The notes beneath the pieces are model-generated. The model had not been told where the DNA came from. It did no database searches and was given only the letters and a program-made list of their open reading frames with translations. Below, piece after piece: positions 15,757 through 16,327 of a stretch of DNA of 16,327 bases. Origin of the DNA: an uncultured Prevotellaceae bacterium (lineage in GTDB: Bacteria; Bacteroidota; Bacteroidia; Bacteroidales; Bacteroidaceae); the NCBI GenBank assembly GCA_937898415.1, contig CALDLA010000062.1, positions 1 through 16,327 on the forward strand, read 5' to 3'. How positions within the stretch are numbered: position 1 is the stretch's first letter; each line of letters opens with the position of its first letter. A program made the position numbers and the translations under genes.

Positions 15757-16053
15757 TCAACTGACAAAAAGAAGTGCATTATTCAGAATGTCGTACTTAA
15801 TCGGTTTGGAAAAACAGATTGATTGTTTCCTTTTTATTGTAGACACATCGATGCCACGCCGTTGGAACTCGTCAATGAGAGCTTGATCATGATAAGCTCG
15901 CATACCTGTCCAGCCACGATTACCAACCTGACGGTTGAAAATTTCTACTAACTCGGTGATTTGCATGTCTGCGAATTGCAGAGCGTACTTGATGTAATAA
16001 ATGTACTGTTGCATAACTTTTTGTTTTTGAAGTGAATCCATTTGCTTCCGCAT
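15757..16053 (-). CDS. Small conserved-looking protein of unknown function (98 aa)
   Basis: I place the start at the ATG at 16053 (98 residues); an in-frame ATG at 16041 is an alternative. The longer frame opening at 16167 is excluded, because its start would fall inside the -33 element of the apparent promoter. The protein is soluble, with an N-terminal helix rich in Gln, Lys and Tyr, then LVEIFNRQVGNRGWTGMRAYHDQAL (35-59) and EFQRRGIDVSTI (62-73). This FNR-x-VGNRGW plus EF-x-RRG-x-D pattern resembles short hypothetical proteins I recall from Bacteroidales mobile and accessory DNA, for which no function is known. It converges on the caspase-like gene and has its own promoter, so it probably belongs to a separate unit. 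Confidence 0.65.
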   Translation of the reverse strand: MRKQMDSLQKQKVMQQYIYYIKYALQFADMQITELVEIFNRQVGNRGWTGMRAYHDQALIDEFQRRGIDVSTIKRKQSICFSKPIKYDILNNALLFVS

Positions 16054-16060
16054 CGTACCT

Positions 16061-16075
16061 TTGCCACCGTGGCAA
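16061..16075. promoter_or_regulatory. Perfect 7-bp palindrome in the leader of the 98-aa gene
   Basis: TTGCCACCGTGGCAA has 7-bp perfect arms around a single base and ends 7 bp before the gene's probable ATG at 16053. It lies downstream of the promoter, so it could be an operator for a roadblock-type repressor. As RNA, a one-base loop is not possible without melting the inner pairs, so a DNA site is more likely. Confidence 0.45.
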
Positions 16076-16136
16076 TTATGCTTATGCTCGGTTGGCGAGT
16101 CCACCTGAAGATGACTGCTCTTGATGCTTTCGGGTG

Positions 16137-16168
16137 CAAAAGTATAACAAAATCTGCAAATGACCAAA
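16137..16168 (-). promoter_or_regulatory. Bacteroidota-type promoter for the 98-aa gene
   Basis: On the minus strand TACTTTTG (16144-16137) matches TAnnTTTG, and TTTG (16168-16165) lies 20 nt upstream, a close match to the -33/-7 consensus. Initiation near 16130 leaves a leader of about 75-90 nt that contains the 16061-16075 palindrome. Confidence 0.6.
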
Positions 16169-16274
16169 TATTTTGCTTTAGAAAGTGTAACAGTTTGGGG
16201 GTTGCATGCTTTTTAGATGAGAATCAATTGTAAAACTGCAAATTATGATGCAAGAAAGTATTAAAATTCGCAAA

Positions 16275-16309
16275 TTTGCTAATTATTTCGGAGATAATCC
16301 CTATATTTG
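16275..16309 (+). promoter_or_regulatory. Outward promoter for a plus-strand gene beyond the window
   Basis: TATATTTG at 16302-16309 matches the -7 consensus exactly and is followed by CACC, a common start context. TTTG at 16275-16278 can be the -33 element with a 23-nt spacer. The gene it drives must begin after the window edge. The 16169-16274 stretch before it holds nothing I can identify. Confidence 0.55.
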
Positions 16310-16327
16310 CACCGTCAAATTAATAAT

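Noticed and set aside
16054..16167. N-terminal extension of the 98-aa protein from an ATG at 16167
   Set aside because: That ATG sits within the -33 element of the promoter at 16137-16168, and the extension is Cys- and His-rich, unlike the rest of the protein.

Overview
The window looks like accessory DNA from a Bacteroidota genome, most likely Bacteroidales such as Prevotella or Bacteroides. Start codons lack Shine-Dalgarno sequences, several intergenic regions carry the TAnnTTTG -7 promoter element of this phylum, and the protein families (AlbA_2/GHKL proteins, a long RecQ with an extra C-terminus, Z1 and AIPR proteins) are common in its defence islands. No ribosomal, tRNA or other housekeeping gene is present.

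Layout. Positions 1-53 look like the end of an insertion sequence (possibly IS21 family). Positions 54-583 hold no convincing gene. They hold three 12-bp palindromes at exact 22-bp spacing, a perfect 10-bp inverted repeat, and a degenerate 10-12 bp tandem repeat that runs into the last codons of the first gene. From 14675 down to 584 everything lies on the minus strand as one tightly packed operon. In order of transcription it encodes an XRE/Cro-type regulator, an unrecognised peptide of 42-45 residues, a C5-cytosine DNA methyltransferase, a MORC/MutL-like GHKL ATPase, a Z1-domain ATPase, a PD-(D/E)XK (DUF4420-type) nuclease, an AIPR protein, a 1047-residue RecQ helicase, and an AlbA_2 + GHKL + winged-helix protein. 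Neighbouring genes overlap or lie 4-26 bp apart, and I see no internal promoter. Right of a divergent promoter region (14676-14846), a plus-strand gene encodes a 270-residue protein with a His/Cys pair arranged as in caspase/CHAT-fold peptidases, ending in a good hairpin terminator. A convergent 98-residue gene of unknown function follows, with its own promoter and a palindrome in its leader. A plus-strand promoter at 16275-16309 points out of the window.

Working model. The methyltransferase, MORC-like ATPase, Z1 ATPase, nuclease and AIPR protein match the restriction-modification-like operons described computationally by Iyer, Abhiman and Aravind (2008, on MutL homologues in R-M systems and the origin of MORC ATPases). 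The methyltransferase would mark self DNA, while the two ATPases and the nuclease would sense and cut unmarked DNA. Here the set is extended downstream by RecQ and an AlbA_2 protein, and upstream by a divergent putative caspase-like peptidase that could act as a cell-suicide arm under the same regulator. The peptidase assignment and its link to the operon are inferences from motif pattern and position only.
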